A DNA stretch of 39,555 nt from an uncultured Bacteroidales bacterium (GCA_900320365.1 ONSC01000012.1:1-39555), one strand, 5' to 3'; counted from the first letter of the stretch, positions 7,991 through 15,820 are shown. Numbers and translations are program-made. Notes: generated by a model not told the origin, from the letters alone.

Positions 7991-8917
7991 ATGCGCAAAG
8001 TGATCGGAATAGGGGAGACTGTCTATGACATCGTCTTCAAGGGAGGCCAGCCTACTGCGGCTGTGCCTGGAGGATCTACCTTTAACTCAATGATTTCCAT
8101 CGGTAGATGCGGAATCCCGGCGGACTTCCTGTCCGAGGTGGGTGACGACAAGGTGGGCTCCATAATCAGAGAGTTCATGACAGACAACGGGGTTGACCCG
8201 GGCTTCGTGAATATACTTCCGGCGAAGACGCCCCTGTCTTTGGCTTTCCTTGATGGGAACAATGACGCCTCATACACGTTCTATAGGGAACAGGTCCCTG
8301 AGCGTCAGGAGTTCAAATATCCAGAGATACTCCCGGATGATGTGGTCCTGTTCGGTTCCTTTTACGCGTTGAATCCGGCATGCCGGGAGGCGGTGAAGCG
8401 TTTCCTGGAGTATGCCAAGGCTTCCGGCGCCATCCTGTATTACGATGTCAATTTCCGGCCATCGCATGTTAAGGACTTGGGGAATATCGGAAACGCCCTT
8501 TGGGAGAACTTCGAGTTCGCCGATGTCGTCCGTGGAAGCCACGAGGATTTCATCACTCTTTTTGGTCTTGATGACGCTGACGAGGTTTTCGATAAGAAAT
8601 TATCCTCCCGTTGCGGCAACTTTATCTGCACCTTCGGGTCTAAACCACTGAAGGTGAGAGATATTCACGGACTTTCGTTGGAGTATCCCGTGGCCCCGGT
8701 CGAAACTGTCAGCACCATTGGCGCTGGGGACAGTTTCAATGCCGGGTTCATCTACGGGCTTATAAAGAATGGCATCACCAAGGCGGACCTCCTCTCCGGG
8801 CTTCCGGCAGAGCGCTGGGATGCCCTCGTGGCCAGTGCCCAGTGTTTCTCCGCCTCTTGCTGCCAATCTTCCTTTAACTACATCACCCCCGAACTCGCCT
8901 CCACTCTCCGGCTTTAG
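7991..8917 (+). CDS. PfkB family carbohydrate kinase
   Basis: The 308-aa cytoplasmic kinase belongs to the PfkB/ribokinase family, which phosphorylates sugars such as fructose with ATP. The sugar-binding start (GIGETVYDIVFKGGQ, then PGGSTFNSMISIGRCG) and the C-terminal signature GAGDSFNAGF (residues 244-253, catalytic base Asp247) are both present. YYDVNFRPSH in the middle is also typical of fructokinase-like members. Length is normal. The ATG at 7991 is chosen because the family start MRKVIGIGET follows it; the frame extends 25 codons upstream inside the preceding gene. It is separated from the S46-like gene by only seven bases and is probably in the same operon. The sugar substrate cannot be told from sequence. 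Confidence 0.93.
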   Translation: MRKVIGIGETVYDIVFKGGQPTAAVPGGSTFNSMISIGRCGIPADFLSEVGDDKVGSIIREFMTDNGVDPGFVNILPAKTPLSLAFLDGNNDASYTFYREQVPERQEFKYPEILPDDVVLFGSFYALNPACREAVKRFLEYAKASGAILYYDVNFRPSHVKDLGNIGNALWENFEFADVVRGSHEDFITLFGLDDADEVFDKKLSSRCGNFICTFGSKPLKVRDIHGLSLEYPVAPVETVSTIGAGDSFNAGFIYGLIKNGITKADLLSGLPAERWDALVASAQCFSASCCQSSFNYITPELASTLRL

Positions 8918-8921
8918 GCTT

Positions 8922-9011
8922 ACTCCACGTCAGGACACTGGCCTTAGGCCGTACTCAGCCGCAGCGAAGCGAGAATGGATGCGGCCGTGGCCAGGTGTCC
9001 TGACGTGGAGT
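8922..9011. terminator. Long hairpin between convergent operons
   Basis: The arms 8922-8943 and 8989-9011 are inverted copies of each other, about 22 bp long with one bulged base. The 45-nt loop contains a further small stem (GCCGCA/TGCGGC). The hairpin lies between the end of the PfkB gene and the end of the clpB remnant and probably blocks read-through from both sides. There is no T-tract, so it is not a classical intrinsic terminator. The loop holds a motif also found at 11934-11956, which suggests a dispersed repeat element. Confidence 0.6.
8958..8980 (+). repeat. Dispersed GC-rich motif, copy 1
   Basis: This 23-bp stretch matches 11934-11956 at 20 of 23 positions. The shared core is GCCGCAGCGRAGCGAGRATG. 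Here it lies in the loop of an intergenic hairpin; the other copy is inside a coding region. Two copies with matching orientation in 3 kb suggest a small repetitive element, but only a genome-wide count can show it. Confidence 0.5.
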
Positions 9012-9025
9012 GCTGAGATGCCGGG

Positions 9026-9250
9026 TCAGGATTTGTTGCGGACGACGATGCTGCCGCCGACAGAATCGACCTCGATGGCTGAGTCCTTATGGACCCTTCC
9101 GGCTAGGATTTCCTTGGCGAGTTGATTGACAAGTTCCCTTTGCATCAACCTCTTAATGGGCCTGGCGCCATAAGCCGGGTCATAACCTCCCTCGACCATC
9201 CAGTCCTCAAATGCTTTGGTGAAATCAATCGTCACACCCTCCTCAGCCAA
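9026..9250 (-). pseudogene. clpB: Detached C-terminal fragment of ClpB
   Basis: This frame encodes the end of ClpB ([38 protein letters not shown]), which is the C-terminal small subdomain of the second ATPase domain. It is out of frame with the main clpB frame, which reads through the same bases and stops at 9232. Compared with normal ClpB, about 20 residues between FDP and (L)AEEG are missing, so the break looks like a deletion that is not a multiple of three. The fragment has no proper start and is unlikely to be made separately. Confidence 0.85.
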
Positions 9251-11163
9251 TGAGGGTCGAACATGATGATCTCATCAATCCTGTTGAGGAACTCGGGGCG
9301 GACCGTCATCTTAAGCACGTCCATCACCTTATCCTTGCACTCCTCAAGCATCTCACGCCTCTTGGCTATAGCCTTCATTTCCCCGGTGGGGTCGGAGCCT
9401 GGAAGCCCGATCTGAGGCAACTTCTCCATATAGGAGGCGATTATGTCTGATCCGGCATTTGACGTCATAATCAAGATGGTATTCTTGAAATCGACCGTGC
9501 GTCCCTTGTTGTCGGTCAGACGGCCATCGTCAAGCACCTGAAGAAGCACGTTGAACACATCCGGATGGGCCTTCTCGATCTCGTCCAGCAGAATCACCGA
9601 ATATGGCTTCCTGCGGACGGCCTCGGTAAGCTGACCACCCTCGTCGTAACCAACGTATCCCGGAGGCGCACCCACGAGACGGCTCACGGTGTGCCTTTCC
9701 TGATATTCGCTCATGTCAATACGGGTGATCATATTCTCGTCGTTGAAGAGAAACTCTGCCAACGCCTTCGCCAACTCGGTTTTTCCGACACCTGTGGTAC
9801 CCATGAACAGGAAGGAACCGATAGGCCTTTTTTCGTTGGAAAGACCTGCCCTTGAGCGCCTTACAGCGTCCGCTACGGCCTGGATCGCCTGATCCTGCCC
9901 GACCACCCTTTTGTGGAGCTCGGTCTCGATGCGGAGGAGTTTCTCCTTCTCGCTCTCAAGCATCTTCTGGACAGGTATTCCGGTCCATTTGGCCACGACC
10001 TCAGCAATATCCTGGGGAGTTACAGCCTCTGTCACTATCGGGTCCTCGATGGCGCTTTGCTTGGCGGAAAGCTCGTCGATGGTTTTCTGTATCTCTGCCA
10101 TCTTTCCGTAGCGCAGCTCAGCCACCTTGCCATAATCACCGGCCCTTTCGGCAGATGCGGCCTCGATCTTATAGTCCTCCATCTTCTGACGGGCTTCCTG
10201 AAGGCCGGAGAGGATGTCTTTCTCGTCATTCCAGCGTTTCATGAGGGCGTCCCTCTCGGCGAGTTTGTCGGTGAGGTCCTTCTCGATTCTCTCTGATTTC
10301 AAGGAGGTTCCCTCCCTCTTGACAGCCTCTTTCTCAATCTCAAGCTGACGGATGTCGCTGTTGAGCTCAGCCAGAGGCTCCGGGACGGAGTTCATCTCAA
10401 GCCTCAGCTTGGACGCGGCCTCATCAACTAGGTCGATAGCCTTGTCTGGAAGGAAGCGGTTGGTTATATACCTATGAGACAGGTTGACAGCGGCGATCAA
10501 GGCGTCGTCCTCAATCTTGACCCTGTGGTGGTTCTCGTATTTCTCCTTAAGTCCCCTCAATATCGCTATCGACTCGGCAGTTGAGGGCTCGTCGACCATG
10601 ACCATCTGGAAACGCCTTTCCAGCGCCTTGTCGGTCTCAAAGTATTTCTGGTACTCGTCCAGAGTGGTGGATCCTATGGTCCTGAGCTCACCCCTCGCGA
10701 GGGCCGGTTTAAGAATATTAGAGGCATCCATGGCACCGGATGTCCTTCCGGCGCCCACAAGGGTGTGGATCTCGTCTATGAACAGGATAATCTCTCCGGC
10801 GCTGTCAACCACTTCTTTGACAACACCTTTAAGCCTTTCCTCGAACTCTCCTTGGTATTTGGCTCCCGCGATCAGGGCTCCCATGTCGAGGGAGTAGACC
10901 TTCTTGCTTTTAAGGTTCTCCGGGACGTCGCCGTCGATAATCTTTTGGGCGATGCCTTCGGAAATGGCGGTTTTTCCGACTCCGGGCTCACCGACCAGGA
11001 TCGGGTTGTTCTTGGTTCTCCTGCTAAGGATCTGGAGAACCCTTCTTATCTCGTCATCCCTGCCGATGACAGGGTCGAGTTTGCCTTGGGAAGCTTGCTC
11101 ATTAAGATTGATGGCGAACTTCGGAAGGAACTGCAAATTGTTGTTATTGTTTCTGTTGTCCAT
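9232..11163 (-). CDS. clpB: ClpB-type AAA+ disaggregase, no N-domain and C-terminally truncated
   Basis: The 643-aa product has both ATPase domains of ClpB, the chaperone that works with DnaK to pull apart protein aggregates. The first Walker A is GEPGVGKT (residues 58-65), the long coiled-coil middle domain follows, and the second Walker A is GTTGVGKT with [14 protein letters not shown]-type Walker B and FLNRIDE near the end. Two things are odd. The usual ~150-residue N-domain is absent: the protein begins [12 protein letters not shown] just before the D1 domain, and no N-domain frame exists upstream. The end runs out of frame after IIMFDP, losing the D2 small subdomain found at 9026-9250. 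Unless this is an assembly error, the protein is probably non-functional or altered. It is preceded by a palindrome (11233-11249). Confidence 0.88.
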   Translation of the reverse strand: MDNRNNNNNLQFLPKFAINLNEQASQGKLDPVIGRDDEIRRVLQILSRRTKNNPILVGEPGVGKTAISEGIAQKIIDGDVPENLKSKKVYSLDMGALIAGAKYQGEFEERLKGVVKEVVDSAGEIILFIDEIHTLVGAGRTSGAMDASNILKPALARGELRTIGSTTLDEYQKYFETDKALERRFQMVMVDEPSTAESIAILRGLKEKYENHHRVKIEDDALIAAVNLSHRYITNRFLPDKAIDLVDEAASKLRLEMNSVPEPLAELNSDIRQLEIEKEAVKREGTSLKSERIEKDLTDKLAERDALMKRWNDEKDILSGLQEARQKMEDYKIEAASAERAGDYGKVAELRYGKMAEIQKTIDELSAKQSAIEDPIVTEAVTPQDIAEVVAKWTGIPVQKMLESEKEKLLRIETELHKRVVGQDQAIQAVADAVRRSRAGLSNEKRPIGSFLFMGTTGVGKTELAKALAEFLFNDENMITRIDMSEYQERHTVSRLVGAPPGYVGYDEGGQLTEAVRRKPYSVILLDEIEKAHPDVFNVLLQVLDDGRLTDNKGRTVDFKNTILIMTSNAGSDIIASYMEKLPQIGLPGSDPTGEMKAIAKRREMLEECKDKVMDVLKMTVRPEFLNRIDEIIMFDPHWLRRV

Positions 11164-11174
11164 ATCTTAAATCA

Positions 11175-11202
11175 AAATGTCCGGCCAAGTGGCCAGACAT
11201 TT
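11175..11202 (-). terminator. Hairpin between secG and clpB
   Basis: On the minus strand AAATGTC-GGCCA arms (one mismatch in the stem, 2-nt loop) form a hairpin followed by TTTTGATTT. It lies after the predicted clpB promoter region and just before the clpB start, so it could end leftover secG transcripts or act as a leader structure of clpB. Which of the two cannot be decided from sequence. Confidence 0.4.
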
Positions 11203-11232
11203 AGAGGTCAAAATATGTTCCAACAGAATTGG

Positions 11233-11249
11233 ACTGACAGATTGTCAGT
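11233..11249 (-). promoter_or_regulatory. Palindromic operator-like site upstream of clpB
   Basis: A perfect inverted repeat with 7-bp arms, ACTGACA-GAT-TGTCAGT, begins right after the secG stop. On the minus strand it ends 17 bases before TATTTTG, a near match to the -7 box, so it covers the expected -33 position. This would suit a dimeric repressor or activator of a heat-shock type promoter. The binding protein is unknown, and this is not the CIRCE sequence. Confidence 0.5.
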
Positions 11250-11609
11250 TTAATTCACGGGAACCTCAGCAGCGGGAGCCTCAGCGGCGGGAGCGTCCTG
11301 CTGGACGGGAGCTGAAGGGAAAGCGGGCTGCTCCTCGACGTTCTCAATGATGTCGTTCACATCCACACCAGAGACATGGTTGCGGACAGTGAAGGAAGTG
11401 ACGATTGAGACCACGAGGATGAAGGTCACGAGACCCCAGGAAACCTTCTCAAGGATGTCGGCGGTCTGCCTGACTCCAAGTGTCTGATTGGCTGACGTGA
11501 AGTTACTGGCCATACCCTCGCCCTTTCCACTCTGAAGGAGGACGACGGCGATAAGCAGAACCGCGGCGATGACAATCAGGATTGTGAGGATTGTGAATAA
11601 GGTATTCAT
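11250..11609 (-). CDS. secG: Preprotein translocase subunit SecG
   Basis: The 119-aa membrane protein is SecG, the small SecYEG subunit that aids protein export across the inner membrane. It has two membrane segments (about residues 4-25 and 55-78) joined by the signature loop LLQSGKGEGMASNF. The tail after residue 85 is long for the family and rich in Ala, Pro and Glu (QDAPAAEAPAAEVP), a soluble extension common in Bacteroidetes SecG. It is the last gene of the run sigma54 regulator-lptE-12.2 kb gene-secG, starting five bases after the gene before it. The operon thus links outer membrane and export functions. Confidence 0.95.
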   Translation of the reverse strand: MNTLFTILTILIVIAAVLLIAVVLLQSGKGEGMASNFTSANQTLGVRQTADILEKVSWGLVTFILVVSIVTSFTVRNHVSGVDVNDIIENVEEQPAFPSAPVQQDAPAAEAPAAEVPVN

Positions 11610-11614
11610 ATTAG

Positions 11615-12259
11615 TTATTTTTTAATTTCTTCGTCCAATTTTTCGATAAGGGTTGCAAAGTAAGCGATTTTTTCCGGATATCGCAACATTAGGCGGGAAT
11701 AAATCTTCTTTGCCTCAGCATAGTAGCCTTGGTCGGCGTAAATCCAGGCGAGAGTCTCGGTGCAGAATCCGAGCTCTGGATCCTCCCATTTCCTTCCGTC
11801 ACTCTCGTCGCTTTTAGTGACCTTGAATCTTGCGAAGTAGTTGTCTTCCTCAAGGGTGACATCCTTGTACTCATCCTGGGAGAAAAAGTCAGCTCCAGCG
11901 ACCTTGACGGTCCTGCGATACGGTTTCGGCACGGCCGCAGCGGAGCGAGGATGGACTTCGCCGTCCCCGGACTGCACGCCGGTGGAAGAATCCGGCGCGA
12001 TGAAACGCTTCAGGAGGGTCTGGACATCCTTGTCGGAATAATCCTCTTTGCGACTGGAGCGGACAATGTCGGAGACAATGGTGCGGGAGGCGATGTACAT
12101 GGCGGCGTCGGCATATTGCTCCTTGCCCCACTCGCTTCCTCCCATTTTGGACATCCTCTCGCAGAGCTCCCTTCTTGCGGCGCCGAACCATGGCCAGTTC
12201 TTAATCACGCTGGTCAATTCATCCGTAGTCAAAGACTTGAGGTTTCCGACAGCTTCCAT
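11615..12259 (-). CDS. Conserved Bacteroidetes protein of the lptE-secG operon, TPR-like end
   Basis: I do not know a function for this 214-aa protein. It has no signal peptide or membrane segment, so it is probably cytoplasmic. The N-terminal third is helical (LTTDELTSVIKNWPWFGAARRELCERM). The C-terminal end looks like one or two tetratricopeptide-type helix pairs (TETLAWIYADQGYYAEAKKIYSRLMLRYPEK), suggesting protein binding. Proteins of this kind are found between lptE and secG in other Bacteroidetes as far as I recall. Four to five bases separate it from each neighbour. The middle region (about residues 95-120, SGDGEVHPRSAAAVPKP) is encoded partly by the GC-rich repeat at 11934-11956, so it may be a recently inserted linker. 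Confidence 0.8.
   Translation of the reverse strand: MEAVGNLKSLTTDELTSVIKNWPWFGAARRELCERMSKMGGSEWGKEQYADAAMYIASRTIVSDIVRSSRKEDYSDKDVQTLLKRFIAPDSSTGVQSGDGEVHPRSAAAVPKPYRRTVKVAGADFFSQDEYKDVTLEEDNYFARFKVTKSDESDGRKWEDPELGFCTETLAWIYADQGYYAEAKKIYSRLMLRYPEKIAYFATLIEKLDEEIKK
11934..11956 (+). repeat. Dispersed GC-rich motif, copy 2, inside a coding region
   Basis: It matches the motif at 8958-8980 at 20 of 23 positions. It lies within the gene at 11615-12259, where it encodes part of a low-complexity stretch (HPRSAAAVP) without breaking the frame. An inserted repeat that stayed open in the host gene's frame would explain this. Confidence 0.5.
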
Positions 12260-12263
12260 GACC

Positions 12264-12773
12264 TTACCATTGAGCCACGCTGGCGTTGAACATGTCCTCA
12301 GCCAACTTTTCCACTATCTCCTCACAGAGAGACGCTTCCACGGCATCTAGCGAGTTAGTGGAGTCATAGTCTGAATATGCCGAGAAACTCTTCTCAAAAT
12401 CCTCCTCAGGATACTTCCGGTTGGTGAATTTGAGGCTGACGTTAACAGTGAGACGGTTCATGGCCGCGACTTCGTCGGCGGTGACGGCGGCAGCCCTCAC
12501 CTCATAGCCTGTCACAGTACCTGAGAGCTCGAGGTCTCCGTCCATGTCTACCTGCTCGAGCTTCGTCAGCTTGCGGAACTTTTCCTTCATCGCCTCGGTC
12601 AGGTCGTTGCTCAAGGTAGGGTTGACTTTAAGTGCCTTGTATTCGAAATAGTTGATAGTCACCGTCTTGACATCCGGCTGGATGGAGGTGCCGGAGAAGG
12701 AGTACTTGACTATCGAGCAGCCTCCCAGAAGGAAGGAGACCGCGATCAAGGCTGATATGGCGATTCTTCTCAT
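12264..12773 (-). CDS. lptE: LPS assembly lipoprotein LptE
   Basis: The 169-aa lipoprotein matches the LptE family, the plug of the LptD barrel that places lipopolysaccharide in the outer membrane. A lipoprotein signal ends in the lipobox LLGGC (Cys19). Next come YSFSGTSIQPDVKTVTINYFEYKA, typical of Bacteroidetes LptE, and LSNDLTEAMKEKF, then alternating beta strands (DLELSGTVTGYEVRA) and NRLTVNVSLKF. Length is normal for the group. It starts five bases after the sigma54 regulator and is followed four bases later by the next gene, so the operon is tight. Confidence 0.9.
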   Translation of the reverse strand: MRRIAISALIAVSFLLGGCSIVKYSFSGTSIQPDVKTVTINYFEYKALKVNPTLSNDLTEAMKEKFRKLTKLEQVDMDGDLELSGTVTGYEVRAAAVTADEVAAMNRLTVNVSLKFTNRKYPEEDFEKSFSAYSDYDSTNSLDAVEASLCEEIVEKLAEDMFNASVAQW

Positions 12774-12778
12774 ATTCT

Positions 12779-14008
12779 TTATTCCAAATGATATTCTTTG
12801 ATCTTTCTGTAGAGAGTCCTTTCGGACAGGCCAACCTCACGGGCTGCCAGTTTCCTGTTGCCATGATGCTTCTCGAGTGCTTTGACAATGTTCTCGAGAT
12901 TGGACTTCTTTATGGAAAGATCATCGGATTGATTATCTTGGACATTGATGTCCACCACCTTGCCTATCTCCTCGCTTGATACAGGGGCGCCTTGCCCTTG
13001 CCACTCTGCCTCCTCCGCCATCACGTGGGGATTAAGGACTACAGGATCCTCGTGGGCGGCTCCGTTCACACGAGCCTTAAGGTCATCCACTTCCCGTTTG
13101 AGGTCCAGGATTGCCTTGATGAACATCTGCCTGTCGGAGTCGGACATCGTCTCACCTCGGCCACCATCCTGGATGGCAGGCAGCAAGTTCACGTCTTCTT
13201 TGGGCATATAACCGGCCAATGTGGCGGCGTCCACCACACATCTCCCTGATGTGGGGGTGAGTTTCTCGGACTCGAGAGCCGTCACTGTCTCGGCGACATT
13301 CTTCAGTTGGCGAATATTGCCGGGCCATCGATAGTTGATCAGCAAGTCTATCGCCTCGTTAGTGAGGGACACTTTGCCCATTCCGTATTTCTCAGAGAAG
13401 TCAGAGGAGAACTTCCTGAAGAAGAGATAGATATCCTCTTTGCGTTCACGCAGGGCGGGCATTCTTATTTGTATCGCGTTGAGCCTGTAATAGAGGTCTT
13501 CCCTGAATTTGCCTTTGCTGACAGCGTGGATAAGGTCGTTGTTGGTGGCTGCGATGACCCTGACATCAGTCTTCTGGACTTTGGAGGAACCCACTTTGAT
13601 GAATTCCCCGCTTTGCAGGACCCTGAGGAGTTTCGCCTGTGAGGGGAGAGGCAACTCGCCTATCTCATCAAGGAAAAGTGTGCCTCCGTCCGCCTCCTCG
13701 AAATATCCCTTCCTCGTCTCGATGGCTCCTGTGAAGGAGCCTTTCTCATGGCCGAAAAGCTCTGAGTCAATAGTTCCCTCCGGGATTGCCCCGCAGTTGA
13801 CAGCGAAATACTTACCTGTCTTCCTCCGGCTGTTCTGGTGAATAATCTTGGGTATATTCTCCTTGCCGACTCCGCTTTCCCCAGTAACAAGGACGGTGAG
13901 GTCAGTTGGAGCTATGGTGATGGCTGTCTCAAGCGCGCGATTCAGGGCGGCATCATTACCGATGATGTCGTACTTGTTCTTCAGCCTTTGTAAATCTTGT
14001 GAGTCCAT
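12779..14008 (-). CDS. Sigma54-dependent transcriptional activator without receiver domain
   Basis: The 409-aa protein is an AAA+ enhancer-binding protein that opens promoters bound by RNA polymerase with sigma54. The ATPase domain starts almost at residue 1. Walker A is GESGVGKE (43-50), the sigma54-contact loop is GSFTGA (90-95; the usual form is GAFTGA), Walker B is GGTLFLDE (108-115), followed by FREDLYYRLNAIQI and RWPGNIRQLKN. A Fis-type helix-turn-helix closes the protein (GNRKLAAREVGLSERTLYRKI). There is no phosphoreceiver or sensor domain, so activity must be set by abundance or by another protein. This single-domain regulator heading the lptE-secG operon fits an envelope role. The predicted promoter ends four bases before the ATG, hinting at a leaderless message. 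Confidence 0.94.
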   Translation of the reverse strand: MDSQDLQRLKNKYDIIGNDAALNRALETAITIAPTDLTVLVTGESGVGKENIPKIIHQNSRRKTGKYFAVNCGAIPEGTIDSELFGHEKGSFTGAIETRKGYFEEADGGTLFLDEIGELPLPSQAKLLRVLQSGEFIKVGSSKVQKTDVRVIAATNNDLIHAVSKGKFREDLYYRLNAIQIRMPALRERKEDIYLFFRKFSSDFSEKYGMGKVSLTNEAIDLLINYRWPGNIRQLKNVAETVTALESEKLTPTSGRCVVDAATLAGYMPKEDVNLLPAIQDGGRGETMSDSDRQMFIKAILDLKREVDDLKARVNGAAHEDPVVLNPHVMAEEAEWQGQGAPVSSEEIGKVVDINVQDNQSDDLSIKKSNLENIVKALEKHHGNRKLAAREVGLSERTLYRKIKEYHLE

Positions 14009-14009
14009 A

Positions 14010-14041
14010 TTGCAAAGTTACGAAAATAATAGTTATATTTG
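14010..14041 (+). promoter_or_regulatory. Promoter of the TPR lipoprotein gene
   Basis: TTG (14010-14012) and TATATTTG (14034-14041) are 21 bases apart, close to the Bacteroidetes promoter. The leader would be about 50 bases long and AT-rich. Strong codon bias in the gene agrees with a strong promoter. Confidence 0.6.
14013..14020 (-). promoter_or_regulatory. -7 box of the sigma54 regulator operon
   Basis: TAACTTTG on the minus strand fits TAnnTTTG. Only four bases (CAAT) separate it from the ATG at 14008, so transcription would begin at or next to the start codon. It is part of a divergent pair with 14034-14041. Confidence 0.55.
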
Positions 14042-14098
14042 CCTACTGATGTAAAAGGCAAATTGAGCAATTGTCCAATTATAAATTAAATTTTAGCA

Positions 14099-15748
14099 AT
14101 GAAGAAAGCAATTAAGATTCTTGCAGCGGCTGCTATCGTGCTGTCCGCCGTCGCTTGCTCTTCGGCCAAGAAGATGGCTGAACTTGCTGACAATGTTATT
14201 GTTACCTGCAACCCCGCCGTTCTTGAGGCTGTCGCTGGCAACGTTGATCCCACCGTCTCTGTGACCTATCCGGCCAACTACTTCCATCCGAAGGCCATCC
14301 TCGAGGTCACTCCCGTCATCGTGTATGAGGGTGGCGAGTCCAAAATGGCTCCCCTCATGTATCAGGGTGAGAAAGTCAAGGACAACTACAAAGTTGTTCC
14401 CAAGGATGGTTCAACAGTGACCGAGAAGCTTCATTTCCCGTTTGTCGAGGGAATGGAGAAGTCTCATCTCGAGCTCCGCGGTGTCGCGAAGTACAAGAAA
14501 AAGTCCATCGCTCTTCCTACCAAGAAGGTTGCTGACGGTGTCAACACCACCTATCAGCTCGTGAAGGCCGGTGGTCTTGTCCCTCTCAAGGCTGACGGTT
14601 ACGAGGCTATCCTCAAGCAGACCGCTGAGGGCCAGATCCTCTATAGGATCAACTCCGCCGATGTCCAGAGCAAGCAGCTCAAGGGCGAGTCCATCAAGAA
14701 CTTCCAGAACGCTCTCGACGAGATCGCCGCTAACGAGCGCAAGACCCTCGTCGGAACTGAGGTCGTCGCTTACGCCTCCCCGGATGGTGGTGAGAAGCTC
14801 AACCGCAAGCTTTCCGACAACCGTTCCAAGACCGCTGACAAGGCTTGGGATAAGGTCGTCAAGGGCAAGACTGTCACCGACCCTGAGGTCAGGAGCATCG
14901 GTCAGGACTGGGAAGGCTTCCAGGAGCTTGTCCAGAACTCTGACATCCGCGACAAGGATCTCATCCTCCGCGTTCTCTCCATGTACAGCGATCCTGCCGT
15001 TCGTGAGAGCGAGATCAAGAACATGTCTTCTATCTACTCTGAACTTAAGAATGACATTCTCCCTGAGCTCCGCCGCGCCCGCTTCATCGCCAACGTTGAG
15101 TTCAAGAACTACACTCCTGACGAGCTTCTTGAGATGATCAACAACAACAGTGAGGTTCTCGATGAGCCCGCTCTCCTGAAGGCCGCCACTCTCGTGAAGG
15201 ATCTTGACAGCAAGGTGAAACTTTACAACAAGGCTATCAGCAAGTTCGACAGCGACGCCGCCAGGTTCAACCTCGGTACCGCTTATCTGAACGCCGGTGA
15301 CCTCAAGAACGCTGAGAAGGCTTTCGCCGCCGTCGAGACCAAGGACGCTGAGCTTGACAACGCTATGGGTGTCCTCGCTCTCCGCAATGGTGATCTCGCC
15401 AAGGCCGCCAGCTGCTTCAAGAAGGCTGGCAACGATGTCGCTAAGGCCAACCAGGGTGTCATCGACATCCTCTCCGGCAACTACGACAAGGCTGTCGAGG
15501 ATCTTAAGGACGCCAAGGGCTGCTGCCACAACACCGTCCTCGCTTACATCCTCACCAACCAGCTTGACAAGGCCAAGGCTGCCGCTCACTGCCAGGATCC
15601 TAAGGTCACCTACCTGAAGGCCATCATCGCCGCCCGCCAGGGTAAGGCTGACGAGGCCAAGGCTCTCCTCGCTGAGGTTGAGAAGGCTGACAAGACCCTC
15701 GCCGCCAGGGCTAAGAATGATGTCGAGTTCGCTCAGATCTACAAGTAA
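14099..15748 (+). CDS. Abundant TPR-type lipoprotein with OmpA-like region
   Basis: The 549-aa protein has a lipoprotein signal (MKKAIKILAAAAIVLSAVAC, Cys20). After it come a beta-rich part (ILEVTPVIVYEGG), an OmpA-like stretch around EVVAYASPDGGEKLNRKLSDNRS, and a C-terminal half of tetratricopeptide-like repeats (RFNLGTAYLNAGDLKNAEKAF, MGVLALRNGDLAKAASCF, VIDILSGNYDKAVEDL, YLKAIIAARQGKADEAKALL). Codons are strongly biased to CTC, GCT, AAG and TCC, unlike the neighbours, which indicates very high expression. It resembles the large TPR/OmpA-type cell-surface lipoproteins of Bacteroidales. The exact function is unknown; anchoring or scaffolding at the outer membrane is my inference. It ends in a strong terminator. 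Confidence 0.88.
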   Translation: MKKAIKILAAAAIVLSAVACSSAKKMAELADNVIVTCNPAVLEAVAGNVDPTVSVTYPANYFHPKAILEVTPVIVYEGGESKMAPLMYQGEKVKDNYKVVPKDGSTVTEKLHFPFVEGMEKSHLELRGVAKYKKKSIALPTKKVADGVNTTYQLVKAGGLVPLKADGYEAILKQTAEGQILYRINSADVQSKQLKGESIKNFQNALDEIAANERKTLVGTEVVAYASPDGGEKLNRKLSDNRSKTADKAWDKVVKGKTVTDPEVRSIGQDWEGFQELVQNSDIRDKDLILRVLSMYSDPAVRESEIKNMSSIYSELKNDILPELRRARFIANVEFKNYTPDELLEMINNNSEVLDEPALLKAATLVKDLDSKVKLYNKAISKFDSDAARFNLGTAYLNAGDLKNAEKAFAAVETKDAELDNAMGVLALRNGDLAKAASCFKKAGNDVAKANQGVIDILSGNYDKAVEDLKDAKGCCHNTVLAYILTNQLDKAKAAAHCQDPKVTYLKAIIAARQGKADEAKALLAEVEKADKTLAARAKNDVEFAQIYK

Positions 15749-15765
15749 CAGTCTGTTACAGAACT

Positions 15766-15801
15766 AAAAAAGTCTTCCGGAAACCCGGAAGACTTTTTTT
15801 T
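15766..15801 (+). terminator. Strong intrinsic terminator of the TPR lipoprotein gene
   Basis: Nine-bp arms GTCTTCCGG/CCGGAAGAC with an AAAC loop are flanked by six A residues on the left and eight T residues on the right. The symmetric A and T tracts make it work in both directions, so it may also end transcripts of the convergent phosphodiesterase remnant. A second small palindrome (GTAACAG-T-CTGTTAC, 15745-15759) covers the stop codon just upstream. Confidence 0.92.
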
Positions 15802-15820
15802 GTCCTTTGAATATGATTCG

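Noticed and set aside
11250-11340. Repeated GCGGGAGC-type bases at the end of secG as another copy of the GC-rich repeat
   Set aside because: They encode an Ala-Pro-Glu-rich tail and do not match the motif core.
14411-15589. A 392-codon open frame on the minus strand opposite the TPR lipoprotein
   Set aside because: It exists because of the strong codon bias of the real gene; the product is a Leu/Val/Ser/Asp-rich mirror with no domain, signal or promoter.
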